DNA from: Lachnospiraceae bacterium
GTDB lineage: Bacteria; Bacillota_A; Clostridia; Lachnospirales; Lachnospiraceae
Reading direction: 5' to 3'
DNA length: 5,315 bases
NCBI GenBank assembly: GCA_004556565.1
Contig: SFGN01000134.1
Location: 1-5,315, forward strand
Made by a program: the position numbers and the translations under genes. A model generated the notes under the pieces. The model saw nothing but the letters and a program-made list of their open reading frames with translations, was not told the DNA's origin and ran no database searches. Of the stretch, positions 1 through 5,118 are shown in pieces (position 1 is the stretch's first letter; every line of letters starts with the position of its first letter).

Positions 1-28
1 TAGTGAGAAAATTATCACGAGGTATAGC

Positions 29-226
29 ATGTTCATAAAAATACTTACAAAAGAATATAAAGGTGAAAAGTATTATTATGCAAGCCTTGTTGAGAACAAA
101 CGTATTAATGGCAAGGTTGTGCAGACAGTAAAAGCGAATCTTGGAGCTGTTACAGAAGATCAGATTCCATATTTGAAGGCAGCCTATGCTAAGAAAAAGC
201 CTCGTCTTGTGTATGACGAGGAATAG
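29..226 (+). CDS. Small transposase-associated protein (IS1634 N-terminal-domain-like)
   Basis: This 65-residue basic protein has two short strand-like blocks: KGEKYYYASLVENKR (about 11-25) and NGKVVQTVKANLG (about 27-39). They match the pattern of the small N-terminal domain at the front of many IS1634-type transposases (aromatic/V-E-x-x-R, then N-G-K-V-x-Q, then N-L-G). Here the domain is a free-standing protein ending in KPRLVYDEE. The start is supported by GAGG at 19-22, six bases before the ATG. The reading frame is also open back to the window edge, so a longer form cannot be excluded. It lies 18 nt upstream of an IS4-type transposase and is probably co-transcribed with it. It could be a DNA-binding or regulatory partner of that transposase, or a relic of a split gene; neither role is shown by the sequence. 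Confidence 0.7.
   Translation: MFIKILTKEYKGEKYYYASLVENKRINGKVVQTVKANLGAVTEDQIPYLKAAYAKKKPRLVYDEE
200..221 (+). promoter_or_regulatory. Intercistronic hairpin before transposase RBS
   Basis: CCTCGTC at 200-206 and GACGAGG at 215-221 form a perfect 7-bp GC-rich stem with an 8-nt loop. It covers the last codons of the small gene, ends 2 bases before its TAG and sits 11 bases ahead of the AGGAGG of the transposase. There is no U-tract, so it is not a terminator. Ribosomes finishing the small gene would have to melt it, so it may couple or restrict transposase translation. That role is inferred. Confidence 0.5.
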
Positions 227-232
227 AAACAT

Positions 233-238
233 AGGAGG
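233..238 (+). promoter_or_regulatory. Shine-Dalgarno site deciding a GTG start
   Basis: A perfect AGGAGG lies six bases before the GTG at 245. The first in-frame ATG is far inside the conserved N-terminal region, so this site fixes GTG as the transposase start. Confidence 0.8.
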
Positions 239-244
239 TCTGTA

Positions 245-1573
245 GTGAGAAAATCTAAGGATAGACTTTTGAAGGATCAAAACACTATTTTATCGGATTC
301 GTTTCTTGAGGTGTGTCGCGATGGCAAGACCAATACTCTTGTTAGGAGAAGGAAGATGCCTATAGAAGATTTAGTCTATTCTATGATTAATCGCAAAGGT
401 CTTACTCTCAAATTGGAGCTGCGAAATTATATGAAAATAACACATCCAGGAGTCGAAATATCTAAACCGGGCTATCTAAAACAAAGGATGAAATTAAATC
501 CGGAAGCATTTAAGGTTCTTTATCAGTCGCATAACAAAAATTTCTATCAAGATGCAGAGGTTGAACCATATACATATAAGGGATACTTGGTTCTTGCTGC
601 TGATGGTTCGGACATAAACATTCCTACAACTGCTGAAACCGTCGAAAAATACGGCAGTGCTTCGGTAAGAGGAGGGAAACCTTGTGCCCAGATTGGCCTT
701 GGCTGTATTTACGATGTTCTAAACAGGTTTATACTGGACAGCAGTATTAACAAAGTGAAATTCTATGAAATGCGAGTTGCGCAGGAACAACTGAGCAATA
801 TAAAAGATACTATTGGTGATAGATATCCATATATGGTTATCATGGATAGAGGCTACCCTTCCACACCTGCTTTTTTGAAGTTTATTGATGATGGCATATA
901 TTTTGTTGCCAGATTAAAAACCAGCGATTATAAAGCTGAACAGAAAGCATTAAAATCTAATGATGAAGATGTTGAAATAGCGCTTACAAAAGCCAGAAGA
1001 AGAAATTATATTGGTAAAAAAGAAGAATCAACTATGATGAGTAGAGACTTCTTTTCTTTGCGCATGGTAAAAGTGAATTTTGATAATGATACTTCAGAAA
1101 TATTAGCCACAAATCTTCCACGAGAAACATTCCCAGAGGAATGTTTTGCAGAAATATATCATATGCGATGGGGTATAGAAACTGCGTACGAGGTATTAAA
1201 AGACAGGCTAAAAATCGAGAATTTCACTGGAATAAAGCCAACACTTATAGAACAGGATATAAATAGCACCATCTATGTCAGTAATCTGGCGGAGGATATA
1301 ATCTGTGACATAGAGGAAGAAGATAAAGAACATCTAAAAAATGATTATAAGCATACAATGCAGATAAATAGGAATCTTAGCATCGGTCTGCTTAAAAATG
1401 ATTTGATATACATACTTATAGAAACAGATGAGAATCGTAAATCAGAATTATTACAAGCTCTTTATGATGAAATAAGAGTCAATGTGGTACCTATCAGACC
1501 TGACCGTCATTATCACAGAACGAAAGGTCAGCTCGCGGCTAATTTTTCAAATATACATAAACGAAGCTTCTAA
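245..1573 (+). CDS. IS4-family DDE transposase (DDE_Tnp_1 type)
   Basis: This 442-residue protein is a cut-and-paste transposase of the IS4 superfamily. The N-terminal part (about 1-105) is basic and helical and probably binds the element ends. The RNase H-like catalytic core follows. The first Asp is D120 in LAADGS and the second is D201 in VIMDRGYP. The C-terminal YREK signature is complete: Y305, R308, E312 and K319 in YHMRWGIETAYEVLK, with E312 as the third catalytic acid. An insertion of about 70 residues (about 225-300) separates D2 and E, as usual in this family. The length fits a full-size IS4-type enzyme and no frameshift is seen. Translation starts at GTG with AGGAGG six bases upstream. 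The preceding small gene ends 18 nt before the start, so the two probably share a transcript. The exact IS subgroup cannot be settled without a database comparison. Confidence 0.92.
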   Translation: MRKSKDRLLKDQNTILSDSFLEVCRDGKTNTLVRRRKMPIEDLVYSMINRKGLTLKLELRNYMKITHPGVEISKPGYLKQRMKLNPEAFKVLYQSHNKNFYQDAEVEPYTYKGYLVLAADGSDINIPTTAETVEKYGSASVRGGKPCAQIGLGCIYDVLNRFILDSSINKVKFYEMRVAQEQLSNIKDTIGDRYPYMVIMDRGYPSTPAFLKFIDDGIYFVARLKTSDYKAEQKALKSNDEDVEIALTKARRRNYIGKKEESTMMSRDFFSLRMVKVNFDNDTSEILATNLPRETFPEECFAEIYHMRWGIETAYEVLKDRLKIENFTGIKPTLIEQDINSTIYVSNLAEDIICDIEEEDKEHLKNDYKHTMQINRNLSIGLLKNDLIYILIETDENRKSELLQALYDEIRVNVVPIRPDRHYHRTKGQLAANFSNIHKRSF

Positions 1574-1596
1574 AATAAATATACCATTTAGATAAT

Positions 1597-1619
1597 AAGG
1601 GACAGGTATGCCCTTTTTT
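1597..1619 (+). terminator. Weak intrinsic terminator after IS4 transposase
   Basis: AAGGG (1597-1601) pairs with CCCTT (1611-1615) across a 9-nt loop and runs into a T-tract to 1619. It lies 24 bases after the transposase stop. The stem is short, so termination is probably incomplete. Confidence 0.45.
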
Positions 1620-1641
1620 AAACAAAGATAGATAATCGAAG

Positions 1642-1678
1642 AAAAAGGTCAAGTCCTTTTTGATAAAGAACTTGACCT
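1642..1678 (-). terminator. Terminator-like hairpin facing the minus-strand operon
   Basis: AGGTCAAGT (1646-1654) pairs with ACTTGACCT (1670-1678). After one mismatch the stem continues with CTTT/AAAG around a 5-nt loop. Read on the - strand the stem is followed by a run of Ts (complement of the A-run 1642-1645, one more being in the stem). It would stop transcripts leaving the second element leftward. On the + strand it is followed by AAATC, so it is not a terminator in that direction. It might instead be a subterminal structure of the first element. Confidence 0.5.
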
Positions 1679-1742
1679 AAATCTTAAGTTAATGACATTG
1701 CATAAATACTGGGTCTATTTTTGCAAAATCCTATTCGAATTC

Positions 1743-1803
1743 GCAAAATCAAATTTAGTTCTATACAGTTTTGTATAGGAGATTTGGTTCTATTTGATTT
1801 TGT
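1743..1803. repeat. Nested inverted repeat (two-level hairpin)
   Basis: CAAAATCAAAT (1744-1754) is perfectly complementary to ATTTGATTTTG (1792-1802), with a G·T pair extending it on the outside. Inside, CTATACA (1761-1767) and TGTATAG (1772-1778) form a second perfect stem with a 4-nt loop. A direct repeat overlaps these arms: ATTTAGTTCTAT (1753-1764) and ATTTGGTTCTAT (1782-1793), 11/12 matches. There is no gene here. It could be a transposon-end relic or a transcript-folding element. Confidence 0.6.
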
Positions 1804-1832
1804 TTGTTTCCAACTGTCATATCTCTATTCTT

Positions 1833-1857
1833 AACTTCCTATAAAATTAACTCTCGT
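1833..1857 (+). repeat. Left terminal inverted repeat of IS1634-type element
   Basis: The 25 bases match the reverse complement of 4360-4384 at 21 positions. There are two perfect blocks, AACTTCC (outer, 7 bp) and ATTAACTCTCGT (inner, 12 bp), separated by six poorly conserved bases. This two-block pattern with fixed spacing is typical of an IS end with cleavage and binding parts. Confidence 0.8.
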
Positions 1858-1874
1858 CATATCCAAACAACGCA

Positions 1875-2297
1875 TTATTCATCGTCAAAATCTTCTTCAT
1901 CCCAGTCTGGATACTGTTGAATACTTCCTTTCGACTTAACAATACGAGGCTTGAAACTCTCCTGAACTTCACTGATTTTCGACACCGTAATTGTGAACAT
2001 CCAATCATCTCCGTAGTCATAATGAAGTGCAAATTTCTGTCCCTTACAAAGTCCGACCTCGTCTAGAGTTATATCTGCCGAAGGTTCGTCTCCCTCAGGA
2101 TCTGACTGATATGTATATTCACTATACATACGGTTATCCATACAAAATTCATACAGATGCTCGTCTATGAAATCAAATGCCTCCAGAATAACCTGGCATA
2201 ATTGATTTAATGTGCTATTACCGCAAATTTCGATATTTCTATAAATATCACGTCCTCTTCCAGCAGGATATATCTTCATCGAATATTGATTATTCAT
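1875..2297 (-). CDS. pRiA4b ORF-3-like protein (IS passenger)
   Basis: This is a 140-residue acidic protein of the plasmid pRiA4b ORF-3-like family, whose biochemical function is unknown. Family features seen are the helix STLNQLCQVILEAFDF (about 28-43) followed by HLYEF (48-51 region), a loop DPEGDEPSADI, and the signature VGLCKGQKFALHYDYGDDWMFTITV (about 81-105, with the D-Y-G-D-D-W core). The tail is strongly acidic (DWDEEDFDDE). The chosen ATG has GAGG six bases upstream (2307-2304) and overlaps the preceding gene by 8 nt, implying translational coupling. An in-frame ATG four codons earlier (2309) has no good ribosome site. The gene is the last of the transposase operon and lies inside the terminal repeats, so it travels with the element. 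A role as an accessory or regulator of transposition is an inference. Confidence 0.8.
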   Translation of the reverse strand: MNNQYSMKIYPAGRGRDIYRNIEICGNSTLNQLCQVILEAFDFIDEHLYEFCMDNRMYSEYTYQSDPEGDEPSADITLDEVGLCKGQKFALHYDYGDDWMFTITVSKISEVQESFKPRIVKSKGSIQQYPDWDEEDFDDE

Positions 2298-2514
2298 CAT
2301 CCACCTCATTTCCAGACAGGAATCTCATCACTTCCTCAAAAGAGCGTTCACTATTAGCAAATGCCTCCATCAGTTCCTTACTTCGAAGTTCATCTCTTTT
2401 TCTCATCAGTTTCTCAAGCTTATCCAGTTCTGCTTCATATCTGTCTTTTGCTTTCGAAACCAGTTCTTTTTGTGTTTCAATCTTTTCTTCTATCGAGATG
2501 CTTCTTCTTGCCAT
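2290..2514 (-). CDS. Small coiled-coil protein (IS passenger)
   Basis: This 74-residue, highly charged protein has no enzymatic motif. Residues about 8-50 (from IEEKIETQKE through LRSKELMEA) are rich in K, E, L and A with leucine/isoleucine spacing that suggests one long coiled-coil helix. A shorter C-terminal helix follows (SERSFEEVMRFLSG, about 56-68), then an acidic tail. AAGGA at 2527-2523, eight bases before the ATG, lies within the last codons of the transposase gene, and only 5 nt separate the two genes. The stop overlaps the next gene's start. This tight packing implies one polycistronic message. It may be a dimeric partner of the transposase or of the pRiA4b-like protein; function is unknown. 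Confidence 0.78.
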   Translation of the reverse strand: MARRSISIEEKIETQKELVSKAKDRYEAELDKLEKLMRKRDELRSKELMEAFANSERSFEEVMRFLSGNEVDDE

Positions 2515-2519
2515 GGTTC

Positions 2520-4229
2520 TTATCCTTCTTTCTCTATCTTCATTAAGTCTTCATTAATCGCAGTCGCCTGAGTTCTGACATTTGCTGCTGTCATGTTAAA
2601 TGCCTTCAGGATTTCTTTCTGCGTAGCTGTAACTGCATAATCCATGCGGTATCCACGGTCGCTCTGCCGGATCAGTTCTATCTTTTCCAATTCCCTGATC
2701 GCAGCCGGAACGGTCATATAATTTTTCTTTCCGCTCTTTTGCATCTGCTCCTTTAGGCAGGTATAAAACCTGCTTCGAATGATCAGTGCCACAAACTCTA
2801 TGAATATCTTTGCATGTACAGACTCACTGGTATGTACTCGGAAACTTTTATTCCCAAGATAAGATTTATCTCCACGGAACAACTTTTCTGACGCATCTCT
2901 GCTCTTGTACAGTTCGAGTGCCTGTGCAGCCGTCATCTTTTCTGACGTTATAAGGACAAAATATCCACAAAGCCGTATCTCTTCATTGATCACATCATGA
3001 AGTTCACGGCCGTACATGAATTTTTCATCCTTTTTTCCTTTATTGTAATAGATCAGATCAAAGTACCTGGCGAAACCTCCGCCTTTGATTTCATATTTTG
3101 TGCCTTCATGTTTATGAAGGCATTCAGCCATGCGGTCAATCTTTGCTTCAATAGCCTCATGTTCACTGCTTCTCTTTCTGTCATTGTAGAAAATATGGAA
3201 ATAACGTTCTTTTTCATCAGACGGATAAAGCTGCTTTTTTACAGTAATGCCACTTACTTTGTAATCTCTGATGCTGTATCTCCGGTCTTCCTCAAAAGTT
3301 CCTTTTACTTCAAGAACAAGACTTTTTACAAGTTCCTTCATACCCTTCATCATAATGACAAACTCATATCCGCATTTGTCCATGTAGTGTATGTTTTCTT
3401 TACTAAAATATCCCCTATCCAGAATAAAACCAACGTTTTTGTATCCATAACTGCCTGCTTTTTCCAACGTGTACTGTAGCTGTGAGACATCCACAATACT
3501 TCCCGGATAATCCTCATAGTACAACGGTTTTGCATTGTTTCCATCATAGGCAACAGAATAATTAATGACAGGTGCACCGGTATCTTCCTTGGGGTGACCA
3601 TACTCTACAAAATCGATATCCCCTGCCTGGCAGTTTTTGTTCGTTGAATCGTAAGATATGTATATCTTTTGGCTATGATCCTGTGTTTCATTCCATCCAT
3701 CCAGAAATGCCAGACTTTGGTCTCTTGTAATACTGTTAATGAAGTCAGAAACCTTCGAGTCACTATAGATTTTCATCCTGTCTGTGAATAACGGATGATT
3801 AAATGCATAATCAGGATAATACTGACCGGCATTGTTCTCTGCAATGATGGAATACACAGCCAAATCAAGAAACAAACCACTATTCTTACCGATGATGCCT
3901 CCAATCATTTCATCCAGGTGATACTCTGAAATGATTCTGCGTAACACTAAATATGTACCAACTCTGAGACACCCGCTCCTGTAAGCTTCGCCTTTTGTTT
4001 CCGGAAGTTCCTCCGCCGGAAAAAATTTCAGAAAGTTAGTATTCGGATACATCAGCTCCGGATCATCATCTGTACACTTGCCAATCGATGTACTCTTAGG
4101 GACAGTGTATCCTTTTTCCGAACTGTAATTATGCTCATATGCGTAGTAAATGTACGTGGTTCCCTTGATTTTTTTACGAGTTATCCCAGCTGAATCAGAT
4201 GGTATTTTTACTTTAAAATCGAGATACAT
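2520..4229 (-). CDS. IS1634-type DDE transposase
   Basis: This 569-residue transposase of the IS4 superfamily resembles the IS1634 group in length and layout. The N-terminal domain (about 1-75) contains the strand pair TYIYYAYEHNYSSEKG and the STSIGK turn. Helical DNA-binding segments follow to about 180. Catalytic residues are D194 (YISYDSTN), D271 (FILDRGYF) and E448 within a perfect YREK signature: Y441, R444, E448, K455 in YKSRDASEKLFRGDK. The strand GYFVLITS (422-429) precedes it, as is typical. Residues about 471-490 (VHAKIFIEFVALIIRSRFYT) are the usual hydrophobic helix after the core. The ATG is preceded by AAAGG about 8 bases upstream in a short leader. The gene is intact and opens the operon with two passenger genes. 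It would catalyse cut-and-paste movement of the 1833-4384 segment. Confidence 0.92.
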   Translation of the reverse strand: MYLDFKVKIPSDSAGITRKKIKGTTYIYYAYEHNYSSEKGYTVPKSTSIGKCTDDDPELMYPNTNFLKFFPAEELPETKGEAYRSGCLRVGTYLVLRRIISEYHLDEMIGGIIGKNSGLFLDLAVYSIIAENNAGQYYPDYAFNHPLFTDRMKIYSDSKVSDFINSITRDQSLAFLDGWNETQDHSQKIYISYDSTNKNCQAGDIDFVEYGHPKEDTGAPVINYSVAYDGNNAKPLYYEDYPGSIVDVSQLQYTLEKAGSYGYKNVGFILDRGYFSKENIHYMDKCGYEFVIMMKGMKELVKSLVLEVKGTFEEDRRYSIRDYKVSGITVKKQLYPSDEKERYFHIFYNDRKRSSEHEAIEAKIDRMAECLHKHEGTKYEIKGGGFARYFDLIYYNKGKKDEKFMYGRELHDVINEEIRLCGYFVLITSEKMTAAQALELYKSRDASEKLFRGDKSYLGNKSFRVHTSESVHAKIFIEFVALIIRSRFYTCLKEQMQKSGKKNYMTVPAAIRELEKIELIRQSDRGYRMDYAVTATQKEILKAFNMTAANVRTQATAINEDLMKIEKEG

Positions 4230-4242
4230 GGCACCTACCTTT

Positions 4243-4261
4243 CGAGAGTTAATTACCTCTC
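4243..4261 (-). promoter_or_regulatory. Internal terminal-repeat copy at the transposase transcription start
   Basis: CGAGAGTTAATTA at 4243-4255 is identical to 4361-4373 in the right terminal repeat, and its first 11 bases match the left repeat in inverse. It sits between the -10 box and the start codon, at or just after the predicted transcription start. GAGAG (4244-4248) and CTCTC (4257-4261) can also fold into a 5-bp hairpin at the very 5' end of the message, just upstream of AAAGG. Transposase bound here could repress its own promoter (inference). Confidence 0.6.
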
Positions 4262-4265
4262 TTTT

Positions 4266-4293
4266 ATTCTACCATATTTACTCAATTTTTCAA
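4266..4293 (-). promoter_or_regulatory. Promoter of the IS1634-type operon (extended -10)
   Basis: On the - strand, TTGAAA (4293-4288) and TAGAAT (4271-4266) are 16 bp apart. A TG one base before the -10 makes it an extended -10 promoter. The predicted start near 4259 gives a leader of about 30 nt to the ATG at 4229. Location inside the right terminal repeat makes expression independent of the insertion site. Confidence 0.65.
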
Positions 4294-4337
4294 GAAAAAT
4301 CGCATTTTTTCACTGAAATCAAGGGATTTTTATCCTC

Positions 4338-4347
4338 TTAATTACCT
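4338..4347. repeat. Subterminal repeat unit TTAATTACCT
   Basis: This 10-mer is identical to 4249-4258, which overlaps the internal terminal-repeat copy. With 4361-4373 it gives three TTAATTA-containing sites within 130 bp at the right end, against one at the left end. They may be additional transposase contacts. Confidence 0.4.
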
Positions 4348-4359
4348 TTTCTGATACAA

Positions 4360-4384
4360 ACGAGAGTTAATTATCATGGAAGTT
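4360..4384 (-). repeat. Right terminal inverted repeat of IS1634-type element
   Basis: Partner of 1833-1857 (21/25). It reads ACGAGAGTTAAT inward block, six variable bases, then GGAAGTT as the outer block. The outer block with its flank (CATGGAAGTTCACA) recurs 56 bp further out, which makes the exact outer boundary somewhat uncertain. Confidence 0.8.
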
Positions 4385-4444
4385 CACAAAAAATCAAGAT
4401 TTTACTGACAACTATCTTGACAATTACCGTCATGGAAGTTCACA
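4375..4444 (+). repeat. 14-bp direct repeat spanning the IS right boundary
   Basis: CATGGAAGTTCACA occurs at 4375-4388, overlapping the outer part of the right terminal repeat, and again at 4431-4444, outside the element. Similarity continues upstream of both (AATTA, with three extra bases in the outer copy). The intervening DNA carries the hicAB terminator. It may be a remnant of an earlier or alternative IS end, or resemblance between target and element end. Confidence 0.6.
4388..4420 (-). terminator. Terminator of the hicAB operon
   Basis: Read on the - strand, TCAAGAT (4420-4414) pairs perfectly with ATCTTGA (4400-4394) across a 13-nt loop and is followed by six Ts (4393-4388). The stem is AT-rich and the loop large, so efficiency is probably moderate. 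It lies 45 bp after the hicB stop and ends 4 bp from the transposon's right repeat, shielding the element from hicAB transcription. Confidence 0.55.
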
Positions 4445-4465
4445 TGTAAATAAACTTGACAACAT

Positions 4466-4831
4466 TTATTTTGAATACACCGCATCATTTCTGGAAAGTA
4501 GATACACACAGTATTGATTCATGCTGATTCCCTCTCTCTGAGAATGCTCTGCCAGTGATCTGTGTAGGCTTCGTGGAATTCTTAATTTAAACTGTCCAGA
4601 ATAATCTTCCAGACTGTCTGGTTCATGAATCTCTACACCGTCTTCTAATGCAGCTTCAATCCATGCTTTTTTTGCATCCAGTGCATTTGCTACCGCACTC
4701 TCCACTGTCTCACCACAAGTAATGCAACCAGGCAAATCCGGATAAGAAACTACAAATCCGCCTTCATCTTTATCTTCCACGATTTCCATACGATAGGACA
4801 TTGCCATATAATCATTCAGCGTCTTCATCAT
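4466..4831 (-). CDS. hicB: HicB-type antitoxin
   Basis: This 121-residue protein is the antitoxin of a type II HicAB module; it neutralises HicA and normally represses the operon. The N-terminal half (about 12-70) is the degenerate RNase H-like HicB fold, with the signature GGFVVSYPDLPGCITCGET (24-42) and the helix ESAVANALDAKKAWIEAALEDG. The C-terminal half (about 79-114, FKLRIPRSLHRSLAEHSQREGISMNQYCVYLLS) is a ribbon-helix-helix DNA-binding domain: a strand, then two helices with the G-x-S-x-N-x-x turn. GAGG at 4841-4838, six bases before the first of two adjacent ATGs, supports the start. The gene overlaps hicA by 20 nt, so translation is likely coupled. A HicB with an RHH domain fits the operator-like repeats found in the operon promoter. 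Confidence 0.92.
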   Translation of the reverse strand: MMKTLNDYMAMSYRMEIVEDKDEGGFVVSYPDLPGCITCGETVESAVANALDAKKAWIEAALEDGVEIHEPDSLEDYSGQFKLRIPRSLHRSLAEHSQREGISMNQYCVYLLSRNDAVYSK

Positions 4832-5069
4832 TCTTCGCCTCGCTTTCTACAATCCGCCTTACCATTTCCACATATACTTTCTTGATTGGTTCATGCTTTG
4901 GTATTGTAATTGGCATACACCCTTGCTTTCTGAAAGTGTAATGACTGCTTCCACTTCTTGGTGCGTTCATTTCGTATCCGTAGCTTTCCAATACCTTCCG
5001 TAACTCATCAAACCGGAGGTCTTTCGATAAATTGCATATACGTGTTATCAGTTTATCCCATTTTGACAT
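4812..5069 (-). CDS. hicA: HicA-type mRNA interferase toxin
   Basis: This 85-residue toxin has the dsRBD-like HicA fold. HicA proteins cleave mRNA in a ribosome-independent way and stop growth until neutralised by HicB. The first helix is LRFDELRKVLESYGYE (about 18-33). The hairpin strands carry the catalytic His in SGSSHYTFRKQG (H43), then MPITIPKHEPIKKVYVEMVRRIVE completes the last strand and second helix (52-75). The key His is present, so the toxin looks active. It carries about 15 residues before the conserved helix, longer than minimal HicA proteins. The start has a perfect AGGAGG (5083-5078) eight bases upstream. The toxin gene comes first, the usual hicAB order, and is followed by hicB with a 20-nt overlap. 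Confidence 0.92.
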   Translation of the reverse strand: MSKWDKLITRICNLSKDLRFDELRKVLESYGYEMNAPRSGSSHYTFRKQGCMPITIPKHEPIKKVYVEMVRRIVESEAKNDEDAE

Positions 5070-5089
5070 TTGTTATACCTCCTACGTAT

Positions 5090-5118
5090 ATTATATGTGG
5101 TATCCTATATGGTGTCAA
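5090..5118 (-). promoter_or_regulatory. hicAB promoter with perfect consensus
   Basis: On the - strand TTGACA (5118-5113) and TATAAT (5095-5090) are separated by exactly 17 bp. Both hexamers and the spacing are the ideal housekeeping sigma consensus. The predicted start near 5083 leaves a leader of only about 14 nt, with the AGGAGG at its very 5' end. Such a strong promoter implies tight repression, presumably by HicB. Confidence 0.85.
5094..5113 (-). promoter_or_regulatory. Candidate HicB operator: tandem repeats in promoter spacer
   Basis: TATGTGGT (5094-5101) and TATATGGT (5106-5113) match at 7 of 8 positions and are 12 bp apart, about one helical turn. They fill the spacer and touch both promoter boxes. 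RHH repressors usually bind tandem or inverted short sites, so this is a plausible HicB operator. Binding is inferred. Confidence 0.45.

Larger units (their letters stand above)
1..1619 (+). mobile_element. Partial IS4-type insertion element, two-gene
   Basis: The first 1.6 kb behaves as one transposition unit. A small gene resembling a transposase N-terminal domain and a full IS4-type transposase are read in the same direction with an 18-nt gap. The window begins only 28 bases before the first start codon, so the left terminal repeat and the promoter are not visible. No terminal inverted repeat can be assigned on the right. The span given stops at the weak terminator after the transposase, but the true end may lie further right, among the hairpins of 1646-1803. 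The transposase itself looks intact, so the element may be functional. Confidence 0.6.
1574..1832. other. Non-coding, hairpin-rich gap between two convergent transposon modules
   Basis: No credible gene is present. The stretch is very AT-rich and holds a weak terminator for the + strand transposase, a long interrupted palindrome that would terminate - strand transcripts, and a 61-nt two-level hairpin. GCAAAATC occurs twice as a direct repeat (1723-1730 and 1743-1750). The right end of the first element and the DNA flanking the second element must both lie here, but the junction between them is not identifiable. Confidence 0.6.
1833..4384 (-). mobile_element. IS1634-type element with two passenger genes
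   Basis: Imperfect 25-bp inverted repeats bound a 2552-bp segment that contains exactly one three-gene operon, all read leftward: a 569-residue IS1634-type transposase, a 74-residue coiled-coil protein and a pRiA4b ORF-3-like protein. The left repeat ends 17 bp beyond the last stop codon and the right repeat lies 130 bp upstream of the transposase start, as expected for a compact IS. All three genes are intact. No short target duplication is visible next to the repeats. The original IS1634 of Mycoplasma mycoides is known for unusually long and variable target duplications, so its absence here is weak evidence. The outermost few bases of each end are uncertain. Confidence 0.75.

Noticed and set aside
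1847..2032. Minus-strand open frame of 61 codons
   Set aside because: It overlaps the pRiA4b ORF-3-like gene in another frame, crosses the IS terminal repeat and has no recognisable composition or ribosome site.
2361..2546. Plus-strand open frame of 61 codons opposite the coiled-coil gene
   Set aside because: Another antisense frame of the same gene, with hydrophobic low-complexity product and no supporting start signal.
2210..2557. Plus-strand open frame of 115 codons
   Set aside because: Its Ser/Leu/Phe-rich product is the antisense of the Lys/Glu-rich coiled-coil gene; no ribosome site or family resemblance.
2997..3479. Plus-strand open frame of 160 codons
   Set aside because: Lies entirely antisense to the catalytic region of the intact 569-aa transposase; Phe-rich product with no domain.
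3350..3601. Minus-strand open frame of 83 codons
   Set aside because: Out-of-frame shadow of the transposase between its first and second catalytic Asp residues.
4150..4341. Plus-strand open frame of 63 codons
   Set aside because: Covers the transposase start, its promoter and leader in antisense; no ribosome site.
4417..4450. Plus-strand TTGACA as a -35 box
   Set aside because: No acceptable -10 at 16-18 bp and no + strand gene downstream; the bases are part of the hicAB terminator stem.
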